From a virus, in the IMG/VR virus record IMGVR_UViG_3300036886_000439, positions 1 to 27,234 of that record: a stretch of DNA of 27,234 nucleotides, one strand, 5' to 3'. Under the pieces are notes generated by a model that searched no databases, was not told where the DNA came from, and worked only from the letters and a program-made list of their open reading frames with translations. The translations under genes were made by a program, and so were the position numbers. Below, piece by piece: positions 1 through 7,765 of the stretch. Numbering within the stretch: position 1 is the stretch's first letter; each line of letters opens with the position of its first letter.

Positions 1-596
1 TCGATGCTCATGTAAAGGTCCTCGACGGAAAATGAGGTCGGATCGATGTCATCTGGAAACAGAATGTCGAACGACTGACTCAAATCCTGGCCAATCCGCC
101 GTCTTGGAATGACCTTGATCTGATCGAGCTGAAGGGCTGGAACTGCATCCAGAAGAGGAGAAACAGGTGGAGGTGTCAGCAGGTTCAAAATGCCGGTGGT
201 GAATGTCCACTGGTAGCTGACATTCATCGATTCGCCGGCGGGGTTCATCACGTCTTCGGTCGAAAGGGACGCATCAGCGCCCAGCAGCATCGCCGTGTAG
301 AGCGTGTTCTCCTGGAAGTGTCTTGTGGGTGTGAAGGTCGCAATCGTGCGACCTGTTGAGTCATCTGCGAACGACCAGGCTCCTTCAACATTGAATGTTG
401 AAGGAGCGGCCTCGCCAGCAACGAGCTGGCCCGATGTGAGAACTTGAGTTGGAGCGGGGAACGTCAACGAGAACGTGCTATCGTTCAGCGTCGAGGTGTC
501 GAGCGCCTGGTCGAAAGCGACGATGATCGCCTGGCCAAGAACCACATCAGTTTCTTGATCGGACGGCGTTGCCTGAAGTACGACGGGTGCGGACAT
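1..596 (-). CDS. Ig-like domain structural protein, 3' end off the window
   Basis: This is an open frame of at least 198 residues that starts with ATG at 596 (MSAPVVLQATPSDQ) and runs past base 1. It is not closed in the window. Residues about 8-110 look like a bacterial SbsA/Big_5 Ig-like domain: a 'TPSDQETDV' opening, 'IIVAFDQALDTSTLN', 'STFSLTF', 'ATFTPTRHFQENTLYTAML' and a closing 'YQWTFTTG' strand. Such domains are common add-ons of virion surface proteins and adhesins. The start overlaps the end of the upstream gene by 50 nt in another frame, and no strong ribosome binding site is visible, so translational coupling or a later start is possible. As the last of the head genes it may be a head or neck decoration or a fibre. 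The domain call is fairly confident; the virion role is inferred from position. Confidence 0.7.
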   Translation of the reverse strand, partial: MSAPVVLQATPSDQETDVVLGQAIIVAFDQALDTSTLNDSTFSLTFPAPTQVLTSGQLVAGEAAPSTFNVEGAWSFADDSTGRTIATFTPTRHFQENTLYTAMLLGADASLSTEDVMNPAGESMNVSYQWTFTTGILNLLTPPPVSPLLDAVPALQLDQIKVIPRRRIGQDLSQSFDILFPDDIDPTSFSVEDLYMSI

Positions 597-1167
597 TCTT
601 CTTGGCCTTCTTCGCAGACTTCTTCGCGGGCTTCTTGACAGGCTGTTCGCTGGACTCCACTACCTCTTCGGTAATGGCGCAGAGACCTGTGGTCTCGGTC
701 TCGAAGTCAACGCTCTTGAGCGTGCCAGTCGTCCGGATTTCGCGCTCGAACCGCTTGGCTTCAGTCTTGGATCTGGGAGTTGCGATGTAGAGGTTGCCGC
801 GGCGATCGCGGCCGACGAATACCTTCTTGCCGGTGTCTTCTTCGGTGATTGCCGAGGTCTGGCCACCGGTTCCCTTGAACCCTTTGGTGGCCATGTCCTT
901 GCCGGTGACGTCAATCAGCTTCTTCTCTTCCAATGCCTTGCGGATCGGAATCTGCTGAGACTGTTCGTCCACAATACCGATGGGCCGGTTCGGGCCCAGG
1001 ACGAAGCCGCCACACTGGAAGGTCTTCACCAGGGCGGTGTTCAGCATCAAGGTGTGACCTACGAGGTCGACAGGTTGTACAAGCTTCCGGCGGCTCGGCG
1101 CCTTTGCTATCGAGGCCAGCGTTTTCTTGAACTCTTCGCTGCCGGGCATCACGATCAGACTGGACAT
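547..1167 (-). CDS. hypothetical structural-region protein with Lys-rich tail
   Basis: A 206-residue protein starting at ATG 1167, preceded by GGAG with 5 nt spacing. I do not recognise the family. The N-terminal 150 residues are mixed alpha/beta with 'FVLGPNRPIGIVDEQ' and 'GKKVFVGRDRRGNLYIATP'. The last 35 residues are a strongly basic, low-complexity tail (KKPAKKSAKKAKK), of the type that binds nucleic acid or acidic protein partners. It lies 98 nt downstream of a small helical protein in the run that follows the major capsid gene, so a head-associated role is plausible. Its 3' end overlaps the next gene. Coding status is secure from length, start signal and context; function is unknown. 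Confidence 0.75.
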   Translation of the reverse strand: MSSLIVMPGSEEFKKTLASIAKAPSRRKLVQPVDLVGHTLMLNTALVKTFQCGGFVLGPNRPIGIVDEQSQQIPIRKALEEKKLIDVTGKDMATKGFKGTGGQTSAITEEDTGKKVFVGRDRRGNLYIATPRSKTEAKRFEREIRTTGTLKSVDFETETTGLCAITEEVVESSEQPVKKPAKKSAKKAKKNVRTRRTSGNAVRSRN

Positions 1168-1225
1168 AGGATCTCCACTTCCGAGTGTCGATAAAGGCGG
1201 AGATCTACCAAAGACTCAGGGTTGG

Positions 1226-1254
1226 CCAGGCGGAAGTTTAAGGCCTCCGCCTGG
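1226..1254 (-). terminator. 9-bp hairpin between two head genes
   Basis: A perfect 9-bp inverted repeat (1226-1234 with 1246-1254, CCAGGCGGA/TCCGCCTGG, 11-nt loop) lies 12 nt beyond the stop of the small helical protein. No U-tract follows on the minus strand, so it may be an mRNA stability or processing hairpin, or a weak terminator, rather than a full stop. Confidence 0.45.
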
Positions 1255-1265
1255 ACATGATTTGG

Positions 1266-1502
1266 TTAGCTGGCCGCGGGAACGGCGGGAGCTGCGGGTG
1301 CAAGCGCGGCCTGGAACTTGGTCACCTCGGCCTGCACCGCCTGCGCGGCGGTCTCAATCGCGGGGTCCACGTTCGGCGAGTTGGCGATGGTTGTGTTGAG
1401 CGTGGTGACCTGTGCTTGAAGACTGGCAAGTCCGGCCAGCACCAGCACATCCTCGGCCTGAAGCGCCGCGACCGCTGTGTTAAGATCGTCGATTGCTGCC
1501 AT
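1266..1502 (-). CDS. small Ala-rich helical protein (78 aa)
   Basis: The start was placed at ATG 1502 (MAAIDDLNTAVAALQAED) because AAGGAGG lies 6 nt upstream; an in-frame ATG at 1565 has no such signal. The protein is almost entirely helical with heptad spacing of Leu/Val/Ala (about residues 3-62) and ends in an Ala/Pro-rich tail, so a short coiled coil is likely. It sits directly downstream of the major capsid gene. Short coiled-coil proteins here can be head-stabilising, scaffolding or chaperone-like, but nothing in the sequence decides this. I do not recognise the family. Confidence 0.7.
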   Translation of the reverse strand: MAAIDDLNTAVAALQAEDVLVLAGLASLQAQVTTLNTTIANSPNVDPAIETAAQAVQAEVTKFQAALAPAAPAVPAAS

Positions 1503-1604
1503 GAAAACCTCCTTGGTTACATAGGGTGGGTGTTTGTGTCTAGGCCGATTGAATTTCGTATACATCGGGCCTCGCTGAGAAACGGTTGCAGGTCACTACA
1601 CGAA

Positions 1605-1626
1605 GGGCGGCGGTTGCCCGCCGCCC
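1605..1626 (-). terminator. GNRA-loop hairpin after the major capsid gene
   Basis: Read on the minus strand this is GGGCGGCGG-GCAA-CCGCCGCCC: a perfect, all-G/C 9-bp stem with a GCAA tetraloop, starting 27 nt past the capsid stop. The tail TTCGTGT is only moderately U-rich. It is probably a terminator or 3' stabiliser that separates capsid mRNA from the genes below. Confidence 0.65.
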
Positions 1627-1640
1627 GATGGTTGCACAGA

Positions 1641-1656
1641 ACTGACTGTTGGTTAG
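1641..1656 (-). promoter_or_regulatory. recurring intergenic CTAACAGTTG-type motif, copy 1
   Basis: The minus strand reads CCTAACCAACAGTCAGT, with the capsid stop codon TAA embedded in it. Related sequences occur at 3268, 7525, 14190 and 19935, always at gene junctions on the same strand. Role unknown. Confidence 0.3.
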
Positions 1657-2978
1657 GCGTTGACGTTGAGCGGGTTGGCCGGATCGAAGATCGGCGCCGT
1701 GCCCAGATCGGTGTAGGTGCTGTCCGAATCCGACAGGTTGTACACGGTGCGGGCGGGCATCACGAACTCGTTCGGGCGGATCTTCACGTTGCGGGCGACC
1801 GCGATGGCCTGACCCTCGTTGAGGATGCCGAAGCCGTAGGTCTCTTCGATCGACATGTTCTGGATGTTGTACTGGCCGTCTTCCCAGCTCTTGACATGAG
1901 GCTCTTCAGCCACAATCAGGGCACCGAGGTTGCGGCTGTTGAACATCATGATGTCGGTCGTGCGCTGCTCGGGATCGAAGTTCACGAACGGGCTGACCAG
2001 GATCCGGAAAGGAATGCCGAGGTAGTTCGGCAGGATCGGGGCCGACGTCATGTTCTGGTAGTTGCCAGAAGTCGCCTGCGACACTTCGCCGCCGGTGAGG
2101 TGACCGTTGGTGTACTGCCCGGTCTGGCCTTGGCCGATGCCGAGTCCGCCGTTGTTGTAGAACTTGTTGCCAAGCACAGCGAGGTTGCCGGTGAAGTTGG
2201 CGAAGAAGCTGCCGCCGCCTGCCTGGATGGCAAACTCACGGAGGACAGGATCCTTGACCCACATCAGCCACGCCATCGGGTGGACCAGGAGCGTGTCGGG
2301 CACGAAGCCGTTGAGCAACACAGCCGCGTACATGTCGAACACGTCGTCCACTGTCATGGAGCCGTTCAGCACGCCCTTGTAGTTACGGCCGGTCGTGACG
2401 CCCTTGATCGGCTGCAAAGTGGAGCTGGACAGACGGGAGTTCGGGTCGTTGTCGAAGACCAACGTGCCGAGCTTCGTGATGAAGTCGAAGATGTACTCTT
2501 CCTTGTGACGCGCGAGAGCATTGCCGGCCAGACGCAGCCAGAAGTTGATCCAGGGATAGGCCGATTCCTCGACGAACCGCTTGGCGATCTTCAGGCGAAG
2601 GCCGTGACGCTTGACGGTCACCCCGAAGGACTGCGCACCACCAATGTTGATGTTGTAGATCGGCAGATCCATACCGTCGCCGGTTTCCTCTGCACGCAGA
2701 GGCTCGACGGCCGGGAATACGGTCATCATGCCGGGCTTGTACTGGATCTTCTGAAGCAGGTGGGTGCCGATCAACATCGGCTCGATCCCTTCCTGCACGA
2801 TGGTCGTCATCGCCTTCGGAATCATGAAGGCAGCGTTCTGGATGTCCAGGGCATCGTTGATGTCGACATTCTTATCGGCGACCGGGTCCCACCCGTTCGT
2901 GCGGAAGATTGTCGCAAACCGATCCTGCAGTTCAAGTTCTGCCTTGAATTGTTCGGGAGTGACCTTGGTCTTTGACAT
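1653..2978 (-). CDS. major capsid protein (HK97-fold type)
   Basis: A 441-residue protein. ATG 2978 (MSKTKVTPEQ) was chosen because GAGGAGG precedes it closely; the frame stays open to 3107 without a signal. It matches the layout of tailed-phage major capsid proteins: an N-terminal helical arm (residues 1-50), 'AFMIPKAMTTIVQEGIEPMLIG' and a 'MMTVFPAVEPLRAEETGDGMDLPIY' segment typical of the capsid E-loop region. Next come 'FGVTVKRHGLRLKIAKRFVEES' and a long spine-like helix ending 'LARHKEEYIFDFI'. Size and position, after the portal and protease genes, fit. It would form the icosahedral shell and is presumably processed by the protease at 5128-7506. The family call is by pattern, not by search. 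Confidence 0.85.
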   Translation of the reverse strand: MSKTKVTPEQFKAELELQDRFATIFRTNGWDPVADKNVDINDALDIQNAAFMIPKAMTTIVQEGIEPMLIGTHLLQKIQYKPGMMTVFPAVEPLRAEETGDGMDLPIYNINIGGAQSFGVTVKRHGLRLKIAKRFVEESAYPWINFWLRLAGNALARHKEEYIFDFITKLGTLVFDNDPNSRLSSSTLQPIKGVTTGRNYKGVLNGSMTVDDVFDMYAAVLLNGFVPDTLLVHPMAWLMWVKDPVLREFAIQAGGGSFFANFTGNLAVLGNKFYNNGGLGIGQGQTGQYTNGHLTGGEVSQATSGNYQNMTSAPILPNYLGIPFRILVSPFVNFDPEQRTTDIMMFNSRNLGALIVAEEPHVKSWEDGQYNIQNMSIEETYGFGILNEGQAIAVARNVKIRPNEFVMPARTVYNLSDSDSTYTDLGTAPIFDPANPLNVNA

Positions 2979-3055
2979 GTGAAAAATACCCTCCTCAGGG
3001 CGGTTTGGTCCAACGTGGGCCGGCGGATTGTAAAGGTGTGCGTCAGAGACCGCAG

Positions 3056-3256
3056 TTATCGTTTGGTCTCGACTTGGATATGCTGGCGACACCGGCGATC
3101 GGGGCATTGGAATGCCCCGGCGATCTCACCTGCTGGGTTCTTCTTGACCACAAGCTTGTCGCAGACGCGGCCTGTGCCATCGGAGCGTTTTGCCATGCAC
3201 CGCAGACCGTCGCCCTTGACATACGCTTGCCCATGGGTGATCACGATCTGCGGCAT
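3056..3256 (-). CDS. Com-like zinc-ribbon protein (66 aa)
   Basis: The start is ATG 3256 (MPQIVITHGQ) with GGAG 5 nt upstream; a TTG at 3271 in frame is less likely. Four cysteines (C20, C32, C51, C56) in the arrangement 'RC...VCDKLV...FQCPDRRC' suggest one zinc ribbon. The 'CDKL...CP..C' pattern resembles the Mu Com family of small RNA-binding translational activators, though the spacing is wider here. In Mu, Com controls mom mRNA; no Mom-type gene is visible here. It lies between a virion protein and the capsid gene, so it might regulate translation of head mRNA or be a minor virion part. Coding call good, family tentative. Confidence 0.65.
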   Translation of the reverse strand: MPQIVITHGQAYVKGDGLRCMAKRSDGTGRVCDKLVVKKNPAGEIAGAFQCPDRRCRQHIQVETKR

Positions 3257-3267
3257 GGAGTCTCCAA

Positions 3268-3280
3268 CCAACTGTTAGTA
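3268..3280 (-). promoter_or_regulatory. recurring intergenic CTAACAGTTG-type motif, copy 2
   Basis: The minus strand reads TACTAACAGTTGG, 12 nt upstream of the zinc-ribbon start and just before its GGAG. It is the best match together with the copy at 7525. Confidence 0.35.
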
Positions 3281-3297
3281 AGGTGAGTGTGCCTGGA

Positions 3298-5094
3298 TTA
3301 CAGGAGCACGCGGACCAGGACGTAGGTGCCGTACTCGGGCCGGGCCTGAGTCTTCTGCAACTGAGAGGCCTTGTAGATGCCGTCAGTCGTCAGATTCAGG
3401 TCGTAAGGCAGGCCGGCAGTGGCCGAGCCGCCCATCATGATGGCCGCCGGATTCGGATCGGTCATCGGGCCAACCATGCGAGACGGATCCCACAGGGTCT
3501 TGATGCGGTTCGAGAACCCGATCTTGTTGATCATGTTCACGACGCCGATGATGCGACCGACCAGATCAACCGGAGAGTTGACTGCCGGGTTGAACACCGT
3601 GTAGTTGCCCTGGTCGTTCTGGAACTGCGAAAAGGTCACGCCTGCGCCGGTGGTGGGAAGGCCCGTGAAGTGGGCGAAGGTGCGTCCATAGCCCTGCACG
3701 TAGCCCTGAATGCCGTCGGTCGTTGCGTCTTGCTGCAGCGTGTTCGGCGTGGCGCCAATCCACGGCACCTTCAGCACATACTGGGTCTGGATGGCCGTGC
3801 CCATCTCGTGCATGTAATTCATGACCTGGAATCCGATGGGGTTCAGGCCTTCGAGGCGGTACAGGATGCCGCCGGCGAGCGAGGTGTCGATGATCTTCAC
3901 GCCGCCGATGTACTGGAAGACGTTCCGAGTGCAAACGCCGATCGGACGGGCTGTGCCGTACGAGTAAGGGACTGCCGTGCCCACATGGCCCACGTCGTCG
4001 ATGTCGCTGGTGAAGACGAAGGAGTTGGTGCCGGCCAGGAGCGCGCCGTCAACCACACCCGTGAGGGTCAGTGTGGTCGTGGTGGCCGCGATGGTCACAG
4101 CGTTCAGGTTGAACACTGCGGTGTAAGCAGCCTGTGCCGCAACTTGGGTGGTCTGGGCAGTCGCCAGGTTGGCCAGAGCGGTGTTGTAGGCCGCCAGAGC
4201 CGCAGACTGGTTGGCAAGGTCCGTCGCCGTCACTGTGTTGCCGGCCGTGGTCACAACCACATTCGCGGCGGTGAGAGCGGTGTTGGCAGTCGTCACAGCG
4301 GTGTTGGCTGTGGTCAGCGCGGTGTTCGCGGCGGTGAGAGCCGCGTTGGCAGCAGTCACAGCGGAGGCAGGAGCCAGGGCGGTAATCGCTGCAGTCACAG
4401 CCGTCGCAGCCGCGGCCAGCGTCCCGTTGAACTCAACCGTGGCAGGCGTGCCGGCCGCGCCAACCTGGAAGACCAGCTGACCGACGAAGGAGTCGCCGGC
4501 CGCAGCCAGGGTGTAGACCAATGTCGACTTGGTCGCAGCGGCGGAGGGGGTGAGCACCGGAACCAGCGGAACATTGGTGGCAGACCCGGACAGCGTCGTG
4601 CCAGTCGTCACGCTCGGGAACAGGGTGCAGTTCCAGGCCCAGTTGATGTCAGTCCAGCTGACTGCAATCACGGTGCCATTGGTCAGAGTGACGTTGCCAG
4701 GCGCGGCGTCGGCAGGAGCTGCCAGAACGCAATGGTCGCCAGGAGTCACGGCGTTGCCGGTGCGAGGATCAATGGTGAACTGATCGATCGATCCCGCTCC
4801 CCACTGAATGATGCACCACACGTTGGAACCGGCGGGAGTCTTTCCGCATTGCAGGCCGGAAGGAACGAGCGCGCCACTCTTGTCTTGCCCAATCAGATGC
4901 TGCGAGCTGAGCACGACAGACGCCAACTTCGGATGGCCTTGATCCTGACGCAGACCCGGCAGATAGGGTGCCGGATACGGAACAGGCAGCCAGGGCTTCA
5001 GGGGCTCAGAGAGCTCCAGGTCCGGGGTCGTCTGACCGATACGGTCCTGCCCGAACAGTTTGCCGGTGTACTGGTTATTGAGATCGACTGGCAT
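3298..5094 (-). CDS. large virion protein with heptad repeats
   Basis: A 598-residue protein starting at ATG 5094 (MPVDLNNQYT), with AGGAG 8 nt upstream. The N-terminal 190 residues and the C-terminal 220 residues look globular and beta-rich. Residues about 225-320 are an Ala/Thr/Asn-rich helical insert, whose core (244-278) is five near-identical heptads of the type TALTTAN, encoded by 21-bp DNA repeats. The C-terminal part has 'GGVKIIDTSLAGGILYRLEGLNPIGF' and 'VDLVGRIIGVVNMINKIGFSNRIKTLWDPSRMVGP', which I cannot assign. Position between protease and capsid genes suggests an abundant head protein: decoration, second capsid protein or head fibre. The heptads could form a trimeric coiled-coil stalk. 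Function inferred from context only. Confidence 0.7.
   Translation of the reverse strand: MPVDLNNQYTGKLFGQDRIGQTTPDLELSEPLKPWLPVPYPAPYLPGLRQDQGHPKLASVVLSSQHLIGQDKSGALVPSGLQCGKTPAGSNVWCIIQWGAGSIDQFTIDPRTGNAVTPGDHCVLAAPADAAPGNVTLTNGTVIAVSWTDINWAWNCTLFPSVTTGTTLSGSATNVPLVPVLTPSAAATKSTLVYTLAAAGDSFVGQLVFQVGAAGTPATVEFNGTLAAAATAVTAAITALAPASAVTAANAALTAANTALTTANTAVTTANTALTAANVVVTTAGNTVTATDLANQSAALAAYNTALANLATAQTTQVAAQAAYTAVFNLNAVTIAATTTTLTLTGVVDGALLAGTNSFVFTSDIDDVGHVGTAVPYSYGTARPIGVCTRNVFQYIGGVKIIDTSLAGGILYRLEGLNPIGFQVMNYMHEMGTAIQTQYVLKVPWIGATPNTLQQDATTDGIQGYVQGYGRTFAHFTGLPTTGAGVTFSQFQNDQGNYTVFNPAVNSPVDLVGRIIGVVNMINKIGFSNRIKTLWDPSRMVGPMTDPNPAAIMMGGSATAGLPYDLNLTTDGIYKASQLQKTQARPEYGTYVLVRVLL
4261..4365 (-). 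repeat. 21-bp in-frame tandem repeat, five units
   Basis: Five imperfect 21-bp units (4261-4281, 4282-4302, 4303-4323, 4324-4344, 4345-4365) share the pattern GTTSGCNGYNGTSASAGCSGY on the plus strand. They encode seven-residue units (A-A-N-T-A-L-T type) in the virion protein at 3298-5094. Because the period is a multiple of three, copy number can change without a frameshift. Confidence 0.75.
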
Positions 5095-5107
5095 GATAGT
5101 TTCTCCT

Positions 5108-5127
5108 GCAACCTAAGTCGTGGTTGC
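5108..5127 (-). other. small inverted repeat upstream of the virion protein gene
   Basis: GCAACC (5108-5113) and GGTTGC (5122-5127) can form a 6-bp stem with an 8-nt loop directly after the protease-scaffold stop and before the ribosome binding site at about 5103. It could modulate translation. Low confidence. Confidence 0.3.
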
Positions 5128-7506
5128 TTAGCTGAGCTGCACACGGCCGTAACGAACATCGGCGATGTACCGCTCGCGGTCCGTTGCGTCGTGAATGTAG
5201 GTGAGCATGCGCTGAAGCTTTTGGGTGTCTTGCACCGTGAGCGCAGGGATCAGGGCCGGATCGCGGTCCGTACCATCCACCTCATCTACGTGAGCGTTGT
5301 CGTTTACCGTGGTTCCCTGGTCGGTGCCAGCTTTCCCCGGTTCGGCCGCGGTGCTCCATTGCAGCTCGGCGAAAAGATCGGTCACAGCGTCTTTCAGACT
5401 CTGGATATGGCGTTTGGCGAACTCGGCAATCTTGTCCTGGATCTGCGTGGGATTGAGGCCGGTGTAGCCATCCTTCTTCCGCAGGCAGTTGTGCATGACC
5501 AGGGTTGTTGCCAGACTGGTCTTCGAGTCCATGAGAACGGCGGCGAGCACACGATCCTTGGTGGCGACCGATGTCCTGATCACGGCCAGCTCGTCGGTCA
5601 GGCCGAGGACGGCCTCGTCCTTTTCGGCAAGCTCGTCCTTGGTGACGAGCAGGGAGTCCTTCACATTCTCGGCGAGGTACTTCTTGGCCCAGTCGACGTA
5701 ACGGTCCTTGTTCCACCGCTCGCCAATGGCACTGTGAAGATCCTCGATCTTGTACTGCAGGCCGTGAGTGTCTGAGCTAGCCACCTTGTGGTGCTTGTCC
5801 AGGCATTCGTAATGGCCAAGAATCTCCTTGACCACTGCGGCCCGGGTGTCCTTGTCGCCATCTTCGGCGTCGAAGAGATTCAGCCCGGCGGCCAGAGCCG
5901 TGAGTTCGTCACTGATCTCGATGCCCTCGGTGGCCGTGGTATTGATCTTGTCTTCGGTCTTGGAGGCCACGGAACACTTCAACGTCTTGCCCTTTCTCTC
6001 AACGCAGGCCCGGATCTTCTCCTTGGCGCCGTCGCTGATCTTGGCCCGGCCCAGCAGCCGGAGGGCTGCGGTGTGATGCGCGCAGTCTTCCACGGGGAAG
6101 GTGCGATTCGGGCCACAGAAGGACTTGCCACCCAGTTTCTTGCGGGCTTCCGCATCCAGCTTGGCGTCCTTGATCTGTTCGTCCTTGAGCTCGCCGCCGG
6201 TGCCCGCGGCATCCATCTCGGTGCAAAGCTCGTCGTAAACCTTCTGCTCGTCGGCGAAGAATGCTTGGTCCTCGTCGGTCAATGTGAATCCCGACCAGTC
6301 GCAAACCCCGTCCACGCATTCGGTTGCTTCGGCAACCGCTGTCGTAATGGCAGCCGCATCGTTCACGCCATCGGCTACTGCGGGAACTGCAGCGAGATCG
6401 GCGTTCATGCAGGCATCGTCAATCGCAACCGGATCAGCCTTGCTCGCTTCCCTCTTCCAGCCGTTCTTGCGGATCTTGGCGGTGAGTGTGGACTGCAGAC
6501 TGCGCCGGGAGGTCTTCTCTTCGTCTGACTCAGGTGCCCAGGCCGTGAGTTGATCTTGCAGATCGAATGCTTGCGCTGCCGTCAAATCGGGGCTCTTGAG
6601 AGTCTGTTGTGCGACGGCCACATCAATCGTCATCTTTGGTTCCTCGTATTCAATCACGATGTCCGACTCGTACAGGCTGTCGGTCAGTTTGAGGCCCCTA
6701 TCGATAGCAAACTGCTGGTCATCGAGAGGCAGACCAAGGAAGAACATCTTCTCGAGGGAATCCTTCAATTCGTAGGACTTCACCTGAGCAAACGGGTCGG
6801 CTCCAAAGTTGACGAAGCTGAGTTCCTTGTACTTGAACCTTCCCGAGATCAGGAAGGCCATGCGCCCATCGACGATCTCACCGGGGCGGTGTTCGCACTT
6901 GTCCTCCGATGCCCAGTCGGTGTGGCAGATGGAGCAGGTGGCCGAGTCAGTAATCGCACCGGCAGAAACGCACAGATACTCGTCACGGAGTATCTTCTGA
7001 ATCGCTTCAGGGTTGGTCAGAGTCAAACCCAGTTCGATATGACCGATGCCCTGGTAGCCCTTCACGCGGGCCAGGTTGTCCTGAATCCAGTCCACCGTCT
7101 TGAACACGTTGAACTTGCCGCCGGTCTTTGAATCCCGGTTATAGAAGACTGAATCCTTCAGAACCGGAAAGTCCCTGGCGTACTTCCAGGAGTCGTCGAT
7201 GTACTTGGCCTCACGAATCCGGCCCAGCACGTCGCCTTCTTTGTCGTGCCCGCGAAGAACGGGAAGCGGTGCGACCCCTTTGGGAATCCAGGTCTGAACC
7301 GCGTCCTGCATGCAATCGGGACGATAGAACTTGCGATTGCCCGTTACGATGCCGGCGTGAGTCGCGTCCACGCGAACGAGCAGGCTGTGGCCTGTCTCGG
7401 ACTTCGAGTCCTTGCACTCGAACAGGAATCTCTTGTTCTCAAGAACCGCGCTCGGACGAAACGTCAGAAAGTCGTGGATCTTGAGCCAACGGCGTTCGCT
7501 CAGCAT
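5128..7506 (-). CDS. prohead protease fused to scaffold-like region
   Basis: A 792-residue protein starting at ATG 7506 (MLSERRWLK); a TTG two codons upstream is less likely. Residues about 15-220 look like a capsid maturation serine protease: 'APLPVLRGHDKEGDVLGRI' supplies the catalytic His (H87) and 'EYLCVSAGAI' the Ser (S181). A C-x2-C...C-x-H cluster (C191, C194, C204, H206) follows, probably a zinc knuckle. Residues about 290-460 are acidic and helical. Around 460-515 is 'SFCGPNRTFPVEDCAHHTAALRLLGRAKI', a small domain often seen in phage proteases and scaffolds. Acidic helical sequence follows to the end. This is much longer than a plain protease (about 200 residues), so scaffold and protease are probably one polypeptide. 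It acts in prohead assembly and is likely self-digested before packaging. Confidence 0.8.
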   Translation of the reverse strand: MLSERRWLKIHDFLTFRPSAVLENKRFLFECKDSKSETGHSLLVRVDATHAGIVTGNRKFYRPDCMQDAVQTWIPKGVAPLPVLRGHDKEGDVLGRIREAKYIDDSWKYARDFPVLKDSVFYNRDSKTGGKFNVFKTVDWIQDNLARVKGYQGIGHIELGLTLTNPEAIQKILRDEYLCVSAGAITDSATCSICHTDWASEDKCEHRPGEIVDGRMAFLISGRFKYKELSFVNFGADPFAQVKSYELKDSLEKMFFLGLPLDDQQFAIDRGLKLTDSLYESDIVIEYEEPKMTIDVAVAQQTLKSPDLTAAQAFDLQDQLTAWAPESDEEKTSRRSLQSTLTAKIRKNGWKREASKADPVAIDDACMNADLAAVPAVADGVNDAAAITTAVAEATECVDGVCDWSGFTLTDEDQAFFADEQKVYDELCTEMDAAGTGGELKDEQIKDAKLDAEARKKLGGKSFCGPNRTFPVEDCAHHTAALRLLGRAKISDGAKEKIRACVERKGKTLKCSVASKTEDKINTTATEGIEISDELTALAAGLNLFDAEDGDKDTRAAVVKEILGHYECLDKHHKVASSDTHGLQYKIEDLHSAIGERWNKDRYVDWAKKYLAENVKDSLLVTKDELAEKDEAVLGLTDELAVIRTSVATKDRVLAAVLMDSKTSLATTLVMHNCLRKKDGYTGLNPTQIQDKIAEFAKRHIQSLKDAVTDLFAELQWSTAAEPGKAGTDQGTTVNDNAHVDEVDGTDRDPALIPALTVQDTQKLQRMLTYIHDATDRERYIADVRYGRVQLS

Positions 7507-7524
7507 GTCCAACCTTGTATGAAA

Positions 7525-7539
7525 CCAACTGTTAGTTAG
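7525..7539 (-). promoter_or_regulatory. recurring intergenic CTAACAGTTG-type motif, copy 3
   Basis: The minus strand reads CTAACTAACAGTTGG, about 20 nt upstream of the protease-scaffold start, in the 70-nt gap after the small protein at 7577. Confidence 0.35.
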
Positions 7540-7576
7540 TCGCCCGGGTAACAGGTACTGTCCGGCGCCCCACTAT

Positions 7577-7765
7577 CTAACGATTGAGAGGGATCTCAAG
7601 CAGGAAGGGACCTCCCTGCGGGATGGGCTGAATCGATGCATTGCTCTGGAACAGAGCGGACGCATCCTGCGCAAGTGCCTGTTGCAGCGGAGTCACTCTG
7701 GAGTTCTGCATCCCAGGACCGTTAAGCTGCACGACCGGCAATGGCATATTCAAGTTCGGCATCAT
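7577..7765 (-). CDS. small Pro/Gln-rich protein between portal and protease (62 aa)
   Basis: The frame opens with two adjacent ATGs (7765 and 7762). GAGG lies 6 nt before the second, which is the likelier start (61 aa). It overlaps the portal gene end by about 40 nt in another frame. The protein is hydrophilic, without membrane segments or cysteines: 'MPNLNMPLPVVQLNGPGM...ALAQDASALFQSNASIQPIPQGG'. I do not recognise it. Its tight placement between portal and protease supports a real gene, but its short length keeps this moderate. Confidence 0.5.
   Translation of the reverse strand: MMPNLNMPLPVVQLNGPGMQNSRVTPLQQALAQDASALFQSNASIQPIPQGGPFLLEIPLNR

Noticed and set aside
1257-2975. 572-residue plus-strand frame.
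   Set aside because: It is antisense to the major capsid gene, is His/Arg/Val-rich as expected of a shadow frame, and has no recognisable domain. The same applies to the long plus-strand frames at 3283-5775, 8238-9941 and 12324-14132.
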